Assembly: GCA_035463115.1 (NCBI GenBank)
Contig: DATHTO010000029.1
Span: 1-38,127, forward strand
Direction: 5' to 3'
Length of the DNA stretch: 38,127 bases
Origin: BPGL01 sp035463115
GTDB lineage: Bacteria > Actinomycetota > UBA4738 > HRBIN12
Shown here: piece after piece, positions 15,372 to 23,900 of the stretch
Numbering within the stretch: the first letter of the stretch is position 1
How the letters are laid out: each line of letters starts with the position of its first letter
Program-made: the position numbers and the translations under genes
The notes under the pieces: model-generated
The model's input: only the letters and a program-made list of their open reading frames with translations
Told to the model about the DNA's origin: nothing
The model's database searches: none

Positions 15372-16763
15372 TCATGACGTTCGTTTGAAGCTCTCGAGGG
15401 CGTCGGCGTACCTGCGACCCCAGCCGCGGGCGAGATCCTCGGGCATGACGCCGATCTCGACGAGCGAGCTCGCCCAGCGATGCATCGGCTCGGCGACGGG
15501 GTCGTGGACGAGCGCCGCCGTCGCCTCGATCGCGGCGGCGTATCGATGCGCCGTCGCGTCGGCCTGCTGCGCTCGCTCCATCGAGGCCCGGGCGGCGTCA
15601 CCGATCGCGTGCCGGGCGGGCCCGTCGGCCAGCAGATGCCCCAGCCGGACGGCGAGGTCGCGCGCGTCGACCGGACCAGCCGGGATCGGCGCGACCGTGC
15701 CGCGCTCCTCGTCGAGGTACGCGCCCGTGGCGGACACGACCGTGGCGCGCCCGAGCTGCTTCGCCCGAACGAGCGTGCCGCTGACCTCGCCTCGGTGCGG
15801 GTAGCGCAGATCGACGACCACGTCGGCCGCCGCGAGCCACCCGAGGAAGTCCTCGTCCGCCACGTCGGCGTGCACGCGGAGACGGTCCCCGAGCGCGACC
15901 GACCGCAGGTCGGCGTCGACGTCGTAGGTCGGAACGCGACGCCCCACCACGGCGAGATGGACGTCGGGCTCGAGGCCGGCGACGGCCGCGGCGACGGCAC
16001 GCAGCTGCTTCGCCTCGTTCATGTCGCCTGCGGCGACGACGAGCGACCGGCCGCCCCGTGCCTCGACGAGCGAGCGGAGCGCCCGGCCCCGTGCGAGCGC
16101 GCCGGCGACGGCGGCGGCCGGCTCCACGGGAGGGTGCGGCACGACGAAGATCGGCGTCCGGCAGCCGAACGCCTCGAGGTACCGCGCGGCGAACGGCGCG
16201 TGGACGATCACACCACGCGCGTGCCGGACGATCGCGGCCGACCACGGGACGCGGAGCGGTCCGTCGACCTCGAACTTGGACGCCTCGAGCGCGCGGTGCG
16301 CCGCGAGCGCCTCACGCATCGCGGCGAGGCCCAGCATGTCGCCGGTCGCCTGGAGCCCGCGCACGAAGTCGTCGAGCGCGAGATCGTGCAGCACGACGAG
16401 ACCGGGGAACGACCACGCGAGCCGGTACACGCCGAGGTGGTGCTCGATGTTGTTGCCGAGCTGGTACACGCCGACGCGGTACCGGCCGATCGTCGCGAGA
16501 TGGCGGTGGTCGACCGGCCAGATCGTCTCGATCGGCATCCGGTCGGTGAAGCCGATCCGTCCCAGGCCCTCGATCACGGCGCGGTCGTACGTCGCGACGC
16601 CCGACGGCGTCGGCGGCATCGGTCCCGCGAAGGCCACCGATCGGGTCGGGTCGCCGCCGGCGATGCGGTCCGCGGCCGCCCGGGCGCGATCGACGCCGCC
16701 GCGGGCGCGGTCGTCGCGGGCGGCCGCCCGGTCGCGTCGCGCGGCGCGGGCGCGCCGGCGCAT
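15372..16763 (-). CDS. GT4-type glycosyltransferase with basic N-terminal helix
   Basis: 463 residues. An Arg/Ala-rich N-terminal stretch (1-about 42) precedes a GT-B glycosyltransferase: VAFAGPMPPTPSGVATYD starts the first Rossmann domain, VVAAGDMNEAKQLRAV and ADVVVDLRYPHRGEVSG (donor-site region, with the Glu of the E-x7-E pattern) mark the second. It likely transfers a sugar from a nucleotide donor during assembly of the exported glycan. ATG 16763 shares its A with the previous TGA (TGATG), which supports this start. The sequence after GRGWGRRYADALESF is the natural end. Donor and linkage cannot be assigned. Confidence 0.86.
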   Translation of the reverse strand: MRRRARAARRDRAAARDDRARGGVDRARAAADRIAGGDPTRSVAFAGPMPPTPSGVATYDRAVIEGLGRIGFTDRMPIETIWPVDHRHLATIGRYRVGVYQLGNNIEHHLGVYRLAWSFPGLVVLHDLALDDFVRGLQATGDMLGLAAMREALAAHRALEASKFEVDGPLRVPWSAAIVRHARGVIVHAPFAARYLEAFGCRTPIFVVPHPPVEPAAAVAGALARGRALRSLVEARGGRSLVVAAGDMNEAKQLRAVAAAVAGLEPDVHLAVVGRRVPTYDVDADLRSVALGDRLRVHADVADEDFLGWLAAADVVVDLRYPHRGEVSGTLVRAKQLGRATVVSATGAYLDEERGTVAPIPAGPVDARDLAVRLGHLLADGPARHAIGDAARASMERAQQADATAHRYAAAIEATAALVHDPVAEPMHRWASSLVEIGVMPEDLARGWGRRYADALESFKRTS

Positions 16764-17812
16764 CAGTCGAGCAGCCGCGCGACGACGTCGGGCCAGCGCG
16801 GTACGACGTCCCGCAGCAGCGCGTTGCCGGCACGACCCATGCGCTCGGCGGCGGCGCGGTCGCGGAACAAGCGGTCGAACGCGGCCGCGAGGGAGCGAGG
16901 GTCGGGCTCGGCGACGAGCCCGGTCTCGCCGTCGGTGACGAACTCGAGCGGGCCGCCTGCGTCGGTCGTCGTGACGACGGGCCGTTCCGCGGCGAAGCCC
17001 TCGAGCGTCACGTACCCGTAGTCCTCGTCGTACGGGGGGTAGCAGACGCCGAGCGCGCCGAGGAACAGCTCGTAGAGCCGCTCGTCCGGCGGGAAGATCT
17101 CGATGCGCACCTTGTCCTGCAGCCCCAGGCGTTGGATCCGATCGCGGAGGGCGCGCTCGTCGGGACCCTTGCCAGCGAGCACGAGCTTCACGTCGGTCCG
17201 GACGTGCTGCATCGCGTCGACGGCGAGCGACTGGCGCTTCAGCAGCTCGAGCCGGCTCGGGAAGACGATCGCGTCGCCGTAGCCGCCGGGCTCGAGCCCG
17301 AGGAGCGCGTCGGTCACCGGCGAGGGGTGGTACAGGACCTCCGCAGGGATGCGGAGCGAGTTCCAGAGGCGGTCCTTCACGTTCTTCGAGTTCGTGAAGA
17401 TCCGCTTGGCCTCGCCGAGCGCGACGCGGTCGGCCTGCCAGATCAGGTCGCGCACCTGCGGACCGTCGTCCTGCTTGCTGAGGTCGCCGTACTCGGGATG
17501 GTCCCAGAGCTCGTACACCGAGCGGTGCTGATGGATCAGCCAGACGATCTTCCGCTCGTGCGGCGCGAGGTACGCGGGGAACTTGAGGGCGATCACGGCG
17601 TCGATCTTCGTTCCGTTCGACTCCGACGGGTCGAAGCTCCGCCACACCGCCATCTGGTGGGCCAGCTCCGTCGCGGGGTACCACTTGCCGGCGATCGTGA
17701 TCATCTCGGCCTCGTGTCCCGCGTCCTGCAGCGCGCGGACGAGCGCCTCGGTGTGGATCTCGGCGCCGCCACGCACGAACGACGTCTGCGGGTGCAGGAC
17801 GCCGATCCTCAC
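16763..17812 (-). CDS. GT4 glycosyltransferase
   Basis: 349 residues, GT-B fold. The N-terminus MRIGVLHPQTSFVRGGAE is the typical acceptor-domain start with its G-G loop. The donor domain shows VFPSRLELLKRQSLAVDAM, LVLAGKGPDERALRDRI and YPPYDEDYGYVTLEGFA, the last holding the E-x7-E-like catalytic/nucleotide-binding pair. Such enzymes use NDP-sugars with retention. GTG 17812 overlaps the stop of the small upstream gene as GTGA, and its own stop overlaps the next GT4 start, so three genes are translationally chained. It probably extends the cluster's polysaccharide. Confidence 0.92.
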   Translation of the reverse strand: MRIGVLHPQTSFVRGGAEIHTEALVRALQDAGHEAEMITIAGKWYPATELAHQMAVWRSFDPSESNGTKIDAVIALKFPAYLAPHERKIVWLIHQHRSVYELWDHPEYGDLSKQDDGPQVRDLIWQADRVALGEAKRIFTNSKNVKDRLWNSLRIPAEVLYHPSPVTDALLGLEPGGYGDAIVFPSRLELLKRQSLAVDAMQHVRTDVKLVLAGKGPDERALRDRIQRLGLQDKVRIEIFPPDERLYELFLGALGVCYPPYDEDYGYVTLEGFAAERPVVTTTDAGGPLEFVTDGETGLVAEPDPRSLAAAFDRLFRDRAAAERMGRAGNALLRDVVPRWPDVVARLLD

Positions 17813-18198
17813 GACGGCTCCCTCGAGGCCATCTCGCCGTCCTCGACCTTCGCGCGCAACCGTTCGACCTCGTGCTCGAGATCGACCACGCGTTCGGCCA
17901 GCCGGATCGACAGCTCGGTCTGGTCGGCCAGCAGGCGGTCGTACCGCCAGGTGACCGGGCGCAGCACCCGGAAGACGAGGTACTTCAGCCGGCCCTTCGC
18001 GACCGACGTCGACGCGAGGTTCTGTTCTCCGAGCGGGACGACGAGCCGCTCGTCGGTCCGCATCCTCGCGGCGAACTCGAGCATCTCCTCGCGGACCTCG
18101 GGCGTTCCGCCCGAGCGACGCGCGCCCGGAACGTCGGCCCAGTACAGATGCCGCTCGAGCGACGCGGCGGCGTCGTCGTCGCTGGTCGGGTCCGCCAT
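17809..18198 (-). CDS. Small coiled-coil protein of polysaccharide clusters (function unknown)
   Basis: 129 residues. The central basic segment GRLKYLVFRVLRPVTWRYDRLL (core FRVLRPVTWRY, about 82-92) followed by LADQTELSIRLAERVVDLEHEVERLRAKVE resembles the linker and coiled coil often found in front of methyltransferase or glycosyltransferase domains in bacterial glycan clusters; here it stands alone with no catalytic domain. The heptad-like C-terminal half suggests an oligomerising partner or scaffold for the glycosyltransferases encoded next to it (inference). The frame is open upstream, but ATG 18198 gives MADPTSDDDAA and follows GGGAG; it overlaps the next gene as GTGA. Confidence 0.75.
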   Translation of the reverse strand: MADPTSDDDAAASLERHLYWADVPGARRSGGTPEVREEMLEFAARMRTDERLVVPLGEQNLASTSVAKGRLKYLVFRVLRPVTWRYDRLLADQTELSIRLAERVVDLEHEVERLRAKVEDGEMASREPS

Positions 18199-18259
18199 CT
18201 CGGGGAGCGTAACAGCGGCCCGACGCCGGGTCGTGACGCGCCGGGCCCGCCGGTCGGCC

Positions 18260-19726
18260 TCAGACCTCGAAGTCCGGCGGATCCCAGATCGGACCCTCGC
18301 ACCGCCTGGACAACGCGACGGGCTCCGGCGGTCGCGGCTCCTGCTCGAAGTCGAAGACGTACGACAGGTTGTCGGCACGCCGATCCCGATGCGTCAGGTA
18401 GCGCAGCCCCCAGTTGTCTTCGATGAACCGGAGCACGCTCGAGAACTCCGCCTCGACGCTGTCGATGTGACCGCGCTTCGCGTACGGGCTGATCACGAGG
18501 GTCGGCACGCGGATGCCGAAGCCGAACCGGTCGACGACCGAGGGCGACACGTGGTCGTAGTAGCCGCCGAAGTCGTCCCACGTCAGGAAGATCGCGGTGT
18601 CCTTCCACGCGTCGCTCCGCATGATGCCGTTGACGAGCTCGACGGACCAGTTCATCCCCCAGCAGAAGTCGTACTCGGGGTGCTGCGAGAGCTGGAACCG
18701 CGGCGTGATCCACGTGACGGGCGGAAGCCGGTCCTCCTCGATGTCACGCAGCACGTCGTCGACCGGACGGATGTGGTTGGCCCACAGCTCGGGGTCGCTG
18801 CGGTATCGGTCGATCGCCGCGTACGCCGACCAGATGTAGCCGATCTGCGTGTTCGTCGCGGCGTAGTAGGCCCACGGGATGCCGGCGCGGTTCAGCAGGT
18901 CCCCTTCGGTGAGGAAGTCGAAGCACGGGTCGACCTTCACGAGCACGCCCTCGGGGTCGACGACCTCGACGTAGCCCCCCTCGGCGATGTCGCACCCCCA
19001 CGACTTCGCGAAACCGGCCTCCTGCGCCTCGCGCAGCCGCGGGAACGGCTGCCACGGGTTGTCGAGGGCGCCTCCCGACTGCGCCGCGATCGTGTAGAGG
19101 TGGTTCGGGAACGACGGCCCCATCGCCGAGGCGAAGAAGTTGTCGGAGAGCACGTACCGCTGGGCGAGCTGCCAGTACGGACGGATCTGCCATGGACGGA
19201 ACTGCGTGTAGGCGTAGAGGTCGGCGCTCTCGGACTGGTTGAACCCGTCCATGCGCCCGCCGTTCACCGACGCGACGTTGCAGTTGTAGCAGTGCGGGAT
19301 GTCGGGCGTGCGCGACAGGACGGCCTCGGTGAGCGGCCGTCGCACCCCGGCGTCCATCCCGCTCGTGACGCCGTTCGCACCGGGGAACCGGCCGAACAGG
19401 TGGTCGAAGCTGCGGTTCTCGAGGATCACGAAGACGACGCGCTTGATCGGCCACCGCGTGTCGTGCTCCGTCACGTCGACCGCCTCGGGGAGCGGCGCGC
19501 TCACGAGATCGGGCGGAGCGAAGATCGACTGACCGGTCCCGGGATCGCGGAACGCACGTCCGGTCGGCGGCGTCCATCCGAGCGGCGCTCCGTTCGTCGA
19601 TCCGCCGTCGGTGGGCGACGGGTCGCCGCCGTCGTCGCGCGAAGCGGTGTCGGTGCACGCGACCGCGACCGTCAGGAACGCCAGCAGGAGCGCGCACGCG
19701 AGGAGGAGCCGTGACCTGAGGCGCAT
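18260..19726 (-). CDS. Phosphoesterase-family (phospholipase C/acid phosphatase-like) lipoprotein
   Basis: 488 residues. The N-terminus (MRLRSRLLLACALLLAFLTVAVAC) is a lipoprotein-like signal with C24 in a non-ideal lipobox (AVAC), then a Ser/Gly/Pro linker. The catalytic domain carries the family motif VFVILENRSFDHLFG, with the metal and nucleophile region, GPSFPNHLYTIAAQSGG, and the C-terminal metal motif FLTWDDFGGYYDHVSP. This is the PF04185 phosphoesterase family of bacterial phospholipases C and AcpA-type phosphatases. It would act outside the cell on phospholipids or phosphate esters. ATG 19726 lies 11 bp after the rmlD stop; TAGGGC 7 nt upstream is a near -10 match. Its place inside a glycan operon suggests phosphate or lipid-carrier processing, unproved. 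Confidence 0.9.
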   Translation of the reverse strand: MRLRSRLLLACALLLAFLTVAVACTDTASRDDGGDPSPTDGGSTNGAPLGWTPPTGRAFRDPGTGQSIFAPPDLVSAPLPEAVDVTEHDTRWPIKRVVFVILENRSFDHLFGRFPGANGVTSGMDAGVRRPLTEAVLSRTPDIPHCYNCNVASVNGGRMDGFNQSESADLYAYTQFRPWQIRPYWQLAQRYVLSDNFFASAMGPSFPNHLYTIAAQSGGALDNPWQPFPRLREAQEAGFAKSWGCDIAEGGYVEVVDPEGVLVKVDPCFDFLTEGDLLNRAGIPWAYYAATNTQIGYIWSAYAAIDRYRSDPELWANHIRPVDDVLRDIEEDRLPPVTWITPRFQLSQHPEYDFCWGMNWSVELVNGIMRSDAWKDTAIFLTWDDFGGYYDHVSPSVVDRFGFGIRVPTLVISPYAKRGHIDSVEAEFSSVLRFIEDNWGLRYLTHRDRRADNLSYVFDFEQEPRPPEPVALSRRCEGPIWDPPDFEV

Positions 19727-19736
19727 GCGGACGGCC

Positions 19737-20582
19737 CTACCCTTCCGATGCCGCCCGTGCGATCGCGTCGGCCAGCCCTTCGTCGAGCGACGGCATCGGC
19801 GGCACGCCGAGCTGCCCGACCAGCACGGTCGTGAGGGCGCTCTGGACCGGGCGCGGCGCCGGCAGGTCGAGCGTCGCGGCACGCTGCGGCTCGACCGGCG
19901 GATCGAACCCGGCGAGCGCCCGGCATCGCTCGAGCGCCGCGAACCACGACGCAGGCTCGGGCCCCGCGAGGTGGTAGGTGCCCCACCGCCCCGCGAGCAC
20001 GAGTGGCAGCAGCCGCTCCGCCAGGTGCCGGACGTTCGTCGGCGAGCCCACGCGGTCCTGGAGCCCTGCGGCGGGCTCGCCGGCCCTCAGCTTCGCGAGC
20101 TGGCGGCTGAGATGATCGGAACCGCCGCCGTAGACGTAGCCGGTCCGCACGATGACGTGCTCCCGCAGCGCCGCGCGCACGAGCCGTTCGCCGAGCAGCT
20201 TCGCGCGCCCGTAGGTGCTGATCGGCCGGGGCTCGTCGGCCTCGTCGTACGCCGTGTCCTTCTCCCCGTCGAACACGTAGTCGGTCGAGACGTGCAGCAG
20301 CACGGCGCCGACCGCCCCGGCGGCGATCGCGAGGGACTGGGGCCCCAGCGCGTTGTCGCGGAACGCGCGCTCGGTGTCGGTCTCGTTCCCGTCGACGTCG
20401 GTGTACGCCGCGAGGTTCAGCACGACGTCGGGCTCCACGGCGCCGACCGTCGCGAGCACGGCGTGATGGTCACCGATGTCGAGCTGGTCGCGCGTGAACG
20501 CGTGGACGTCGTGATGCGTCGGCACGCAGGCGAGCCACGCACGCGCCAGATCGCCCGCGGCGCCGGTCACGAGCACCCTCAC
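19737..20582 (-). CDS. rmlD: dTDP-4-dehydrorhamnose reductase
   Basis: 281 residues, the usual RmlD length. It catalyses the last step of dTDP-L-rhamnose synthesis with NAD(P)H. The N-terminal cofactor loop is TGAAGDLA (6-13; the third Gly of G-x-x-G-x-x-G is Ala), then LNLAAYTDVDGNE, STDYVFDG (99-106), and the Y124-x3-K128 catalytic pair in YGRAK. GTG 20582 overlaps the rmlB stop as GTGA. Together with rmlA and rmlB it gives three of the four rhamnose genes; the epimerase rmlC is not in this window. Confidence 0.94.
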   Translation of the reverse strand: MRVLVTGAAGDLARAWLACVPTHHDVHAFTRDQLDIGDHHAVLATVGAVEPDVVLNLAAYTDVDGNETDTERAFRDNALGPQSLAIAAGAVGAVLLHVSTDYVFDGEKDTAYDEADEPRPISTYGRAKLLGERLVRAALREHVIVRTGYVYGGGSDHLSRQLAKLRAGEPAAGLQDRVGSPTNVRHLAERLLPLVLAGRWGTYHLAGPEPASWFAALERCRALAGFDPPVEPQRAATLDLPAPRPVQSALTTVLVGQLGVPPMPSLDEGLADAIARAASEG

Positions 20583-21580
20583 GCGGTGACCTCGCGCGGC
20601 GCCGTGACGACGTCGACCTCGTGGGCCCGGCGGAGCCAGTCGACGTGCTCGCGGTACCACGCCACGGTGCGGCCGAGTCCCTCGTCGAACGACGTCTCGC
20701 GTCGCCAGCCGAGCGACCGCAATCGGTCCGCGCGCACGCCGTATCGGAAGTCGTGACCGGGTCGATCGGCGACCGACGTGATGAGCGAGCGGTCGGCGCC
20801 CGCGAGGTCGCAGATCCGTTCGGCAAGCTCGCGGTTCTCGAGCTCGTACCCGTCGCCGATGTTGTAGAGGACGCCGCGCTCGCCGTGGCGCAGGATCGTG
20901 ATCGCCGCACGCGCCCAATCCTCGACGTACAGGAACTCTCGGCGTTGGCGGCCGTCGCCGTACACCGGCACGGGACGTCGTTCGAGCGCGTTCACGGCGT
21001 ACGTCGGGATCACGCGCTCGATCTGACGCGGTCCGAAGGCGTTCGTTCCGCGGGCGACCGTCACGTCGACGCCGTACGTCGTCACGTACGCCTGACAGGC
21101 GAGGTCCGCGGCCGCCTTGCTCGCGGCGTACGGGCTCCGCGGGCGCATCGGCGCGTCTTCGTCGAACAACCCGCCGGCCTCGGCGCCGGGTCCGTACACC
21201 TCGTCGGTCGAGATCATGAGCAGCCGGACGCCGGCTCGCCGCACCGCTTCGAGGACCGCCTGGGTCCCGATCACGTTGCTCTCGAAGAACGGCCTCGGGT
21301 CGTCGATCGAGCGGTCGACGTGCGATTCCGCGGCCGCGTGGATCACGGCGTCGACGCCGTCCAGCGCACCGTCGATCACGCCCGGTTCCGCCACGTCGCC
21401 CCACACGAACCGGAACCGCTCGTCCGCCTCGTGATCGACGAGGTTCATGCGGCTCCCGCCCATCGAGAGGCGGTCGACGACCGTCACGCGGGTCGAGGGG
21501 TCGGCGAGCAGCAGGTCGACGAGGTGGCTGCCGATGAACCCGGCGCCGCCGGTGACGAGGACGTGACGGAAGCTTCGCAT
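20579..21580 (-). CDS. rmlB: dTDP-glucose 4,6-dehydratase
   Basis: 333 residues, a short-chain dehydrogenase/reductase of the RmlB type. It shows the NAD loop TGGAGFIG (10-17), HAAAESHVDRS (81-91), catalytic STDEVYG (124-130) with the Asp-Glu pair that sets RmlB apart from simple epimerases, Y151-x3-K155 in YAASK, and RGTNAFGPRQ for the nucleotide. It turns dTDP-glucose into dTDP-4-keto-6-deoxyglucose in the cytoplasm. ATG 21580 lacks a strong Shine-Dalgarno; a TAGACT hexamer lies about 37 nt upstream on the minus strand, which would give a short leader. The stop overlaps rmlD. Confidence 0.96.
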   Translation of the reverse strand: MRSFRHVLVTGGAGFIGSHLVDLLLADPSTRVTVVDRLSMGGSRMNLVDHEADERFRFVWGDVAEPGVIDGALDGVDAVIHAAAESHVDRSIDDPRPFFESNVIGTQAVLEAVRRAGVRLLMISTDEVYGPGAEAGGLFDEDAPMRPRSPYAASKAAADLACQAYVTTYGVDVTVARGTNAFGPRQIERVIPTYAVNALERRPVPVYGDGRQRREFLYVEDWARAAITILRHGERGVLYNIGDGYELENRELAERICDLAGADRSLITSVADRPGHDFRYGVRADRLRSLGWRRETSFDEGLGRTVAWYREHVDWLRRAHEVDVVTAPREVTA

Positions 21581-21620
21581 GGGTGATGAGCTGCGGAAAC
21601 GCGCGCCGGCCGGTCGGAGT

Positions 21621-22784
21621 CTACCCGCCCGACGCCCGCTCGTGAGCCGCGCGCAACGCGGCGACGGTGAGCCGCGCGCACCGCTCCCACGTGAACGTCG
21701 CGACCCGCGTGGTGCCGGCGGCGCGCAGGACGTTCCGCAGGTCGGCGTCGCCGAGGAGCTCGTCGAGGCCGGCCGCGATCGCCGTCGCGTCCCCCGGATC
21801 GACGAGCACGGCGGCGTCGCCCGCGACCTCCGGCAACGACGAGACGTCGGAGGTGAGGACGGGCACGTTCGCGGCGAACGCCTCGAGCACGGGGAACCCG
21901 AAGCCCTCGTAGCGGGACGGGTACGCGAGGACCTCCGCGCCCGACAGCAGCGCCCGCCGTTCCTCGTCGGCGACGTAGCCGGTGCGGACGACGCGGGCGC
22001 GGCGTTCCGGCGGCAGCGCCCCGATCGCGCGCTCGACCTCGCCGGCGTAGCCGGGCGCCCATCGCACCTCGCCGCCGGCGATCACGAGCCACGCGTCCAC
22101 GTCTGCCAGCTGCCCGAACGCCCGCACGAGCGGCTCGAGGTTCTTCCGCGGCTCGAGCCCTCCCAGGAACAACACGTAGCGCTCGCCGATGCCGTGCCGC
22201 CGACGGACGGCGGCGATCTCGTCGGGCTTCGCCGGATGGAACGCTTCGGCGTCGGTCCCGTGCGGGACCACGGCGATGCGACCGGGATCGACCTCGTGGA
22301 ACCGGAGGAGGTCGTCTCGGGTGGCCGCCGACGGCACGATGACGCCCGCCGCGCGGCCGAGCCAGTGGTCGAACATGCCCCGCCACCGCACGTTGTGGTG
22401 CGGGGCCGTCTCGGGATGATGGTCGAACGCGAGGTCGTGGACGACGAGCACCACGCCACGGCTCCGCGTGGGCGGCGGGAGGAAGTTCGTCGCCACCGCG
22501 ACGTCGAACCGTCCGGCGAGCCATTCGAGCCGCGGCACGTTCGCGCGAACGCTGACGGGCGCGAACGCGCGCGTCGGGATCCGGGTCGCGCGTTCCGACA
22601 GGTTCGGCGCCCAGCCGCGGAACCACCGCCGGTTCGAGAGCGTCCCGCGCACGTCGAGGTACCAGGCCACGTAGCGGGAGGTCGGATCGGCGGCCGGAAC
22701 GTGCCGGAGCACCGCCGCCGTGTACAACCCGATGCCGGTGCGATGCGGATCGAGCGCCGGACGCGCGTCGATCACCACCCGCAC
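21621..22784 (-). CDS. GT4 glycosyltransferase (mannosyl/rhamnosyltransferase-like)
   Basis: 387 residues, GT-B fold. N-terminus MRVVIDARPALDPHRTGIGLYT is the acceptor-domain loop typical of WbpY/WbdB-like mannosyl- and rhamnosyltransferases. Donor-domain marks are VVPHGTDAEAFHPA, FLGGLEPRKNLEPLVRAF and AYPSRYEGFGFPVLEAFA with the E-x7-E pair, then VLTSDVSSLPEVAGDAA. It lies between rmlA and rmlB, so it probably uses a dTDP- or GDP-deoxysugar, although the donor cannot be proved from sequence. GTG 22784 gives the family start; it follows the rmlA stop by 38 bp. Confidence 0.92.
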   Translation of the reverse strand: MRVVIDARPALDPHRTGIGLYTAAVLRHVPAADPTSRYVAWYLDVRGTLSNRRWFRGWAPNLSERATRIPTRAFAPVSVRANVPRLEWLAGRFDVAVATNFLPPPTRSRGVVLVVHDLAFDHHPETAPHHNVRWRGMFDHWLGRAAGVIVPSAATRDDLLRFHEVDPGRIAVVPHGTDAEAFHPAKPDEIAAVRRRHGIGERYVLFLGGLEPRKNLEPLVRAFGQLADVDAWLVIAGGEVRWAPGYAGEVERAIGALPPERRARVVRTGYVADEERRALLSGAEVLAYPSRYEGFGFPVLEAFAANVPVLTSDVSSLPEVAGDAAVLVDPGDATAIAAGLDELLGDADLRNVLRAAGTTRVATFTWERCARLTVAALRAAHERASGG

Positions 22785-22822
22785 GACGCCACGTCCCCCC
22801 CGCGGGATCCCACGCGCGAAGG

Positions 22823-23887
22823 CTAGTCCACCTCGACGCGGCTCTGGTCACCCACCACGAGCCGATGCGTCCCGCGCTGCCCCGAGTGCCGGACGTCGAC
22901 GTTGCGGCCGAGGATCGACGCCGCGAGGCCGTCGACGTCGACGACACGGCATCCTTCCATCACGATCGCGTCGCGGATCGAGCTCCGGACGAGCTCGCAG
23001 CCCGGCTCGACGGACACGTCGGGACCGATCGTGCAGCCGTCCACGATCGTGCCCGCGCCGATCACCACCGGTCCGCGGATCGTGCTCTCGGTGACCTTCG
23101 CGCCCTCGGCGATCGCGACGACGCCCTCGATGGTCGTCCGGTCGTCGACGTCACCGGCGACGTCGGTCTCCTTCGTCGCGAGGAGCACCCGGTTCGCCTC
23201 GAGCAGGTCCTCGGGGCGGCCCGTGTCCTTCCACCACCCCGTCACCATCTCGGCGCGGACCGCGCGTCCGTGATCGATCAGCCACTGGATCGCCTCGGTG
23301 ATCTCGTACTCGCCCCGCCACGACGGGCGGAGCGTCGCACACGCTTCGAGGATCGAGTCGTCGAAGAGGTACACGCCGACGAGCGCGACGTCGCTCACGA
23401 ACTCCTTCGGCTTCTCCACGAGGCGCACGATGCGTTCACCGTCGAGGACCGCCACGCCGAAGTGCTCGGGCTCGGGGACGCGCGTGAGCAGGATCTGCGC
23501 GTCCGGACGCGTGCGCTCGAACTCACGCACGAACCGCGTCACGCCTTCGACGAGGACGTTGTCGCCGAGGTACAACAGGAACGGCTCCCCGCGCACGAAC
23601 CCCGCCGCCGTCGACACCGCATGGGCGATCCCGAGCGGCGCCGACTGCTCGACGTACGTGACGCTGATCCCCCAGCGGGAACCGTCGCCGACGGCCGTCC
23701 GGACCTCGTCGGCGGTGGCACCGGTGCCGATGACGACCCCGACCTCGGTGATCCCTGCTGCGGCGATCGCGTCGATCGCGTGGAACAGGATCGGCTCGCC
23801 GGCGATCGGGATCAGCTGCTTCGCCTGGGTGTGCGTGATCGGCCGCAGCCGGGAGCCGGCGCCTCCGGAGAGCACCAGCGCGCGCAT
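22823..23887 (-). CDS. rmlA: Glucose-1-phosphate thymidylyltransferase, long form
   Basis: 354 residues. The nucleotidyltransferase domain has LSGGAGSRLRPITHTQAKQLIP (core GGAGSRLRPITHT), YLGDNVL for the metal site, EKPKEFVSD and GWWKDTGRPEDLLEANR. A C-terminal left-handed beta-helix (about 245-354; VIGAGTIVDGCTIG, VEPGCELVRSSI) makes it the long type seen in actinobacteria and archaea, longer than the 290-residue RmlA of enterics. It makes dTDP-glucose, the first step to dTDP-rhamnose. ATG 23887 is 10 bp from the LCP stop. TAGACT ends 7 nt before the ATG and overlaps the LCP stop codon, so a leaderless internal promoter is possible. Confidence 0.93.
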   Translation of the reverse strand: MRALVLSGGAGSRLRPITHTQAKQLIPIAGEPILFHAIDAIAAAGITEVGVVIGTGATADEVRTAVGDGSRWGISVTYVEQSAPLGIAHAVSTAAGFVRGEPFLLYLGDNVLVEGVTRFVREFERTRPDAQILLTRVPEPEHFGVAVLDGERIVRLVEKPKEFVSDVALVGVYLFDDSILEACATLRPSWRGEYEITEAIQWLIDHGRAVRAEMVTGWWKDTGRPEDLLEANRVLLATKETDVAGDVDDRTTIEGVVAIAEGAKVTESTIRGPVVIGAGTIVDGCTIGPDVSVEPGCELVRSSIRDAIVMEGCRVVDVDGLAASILGRNVDVRHSGQRGTHRLVVGDQSRVEVD

Positions 23888-23894
23888 GGCGCGG

Positions 23895-23900
23895 AGTCTA
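23895..23900 (-). promoter_or_regulatory. -10 box for leaderless rmlA transcript
   Basis: Minus-strand TAGACT (23900-23895) lies 7 nt before the rmlA ATG. Its first three bases are the TAG stop codon of the LCP gene. No Shine-Dalgarno is present. Confidence 0.45.
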
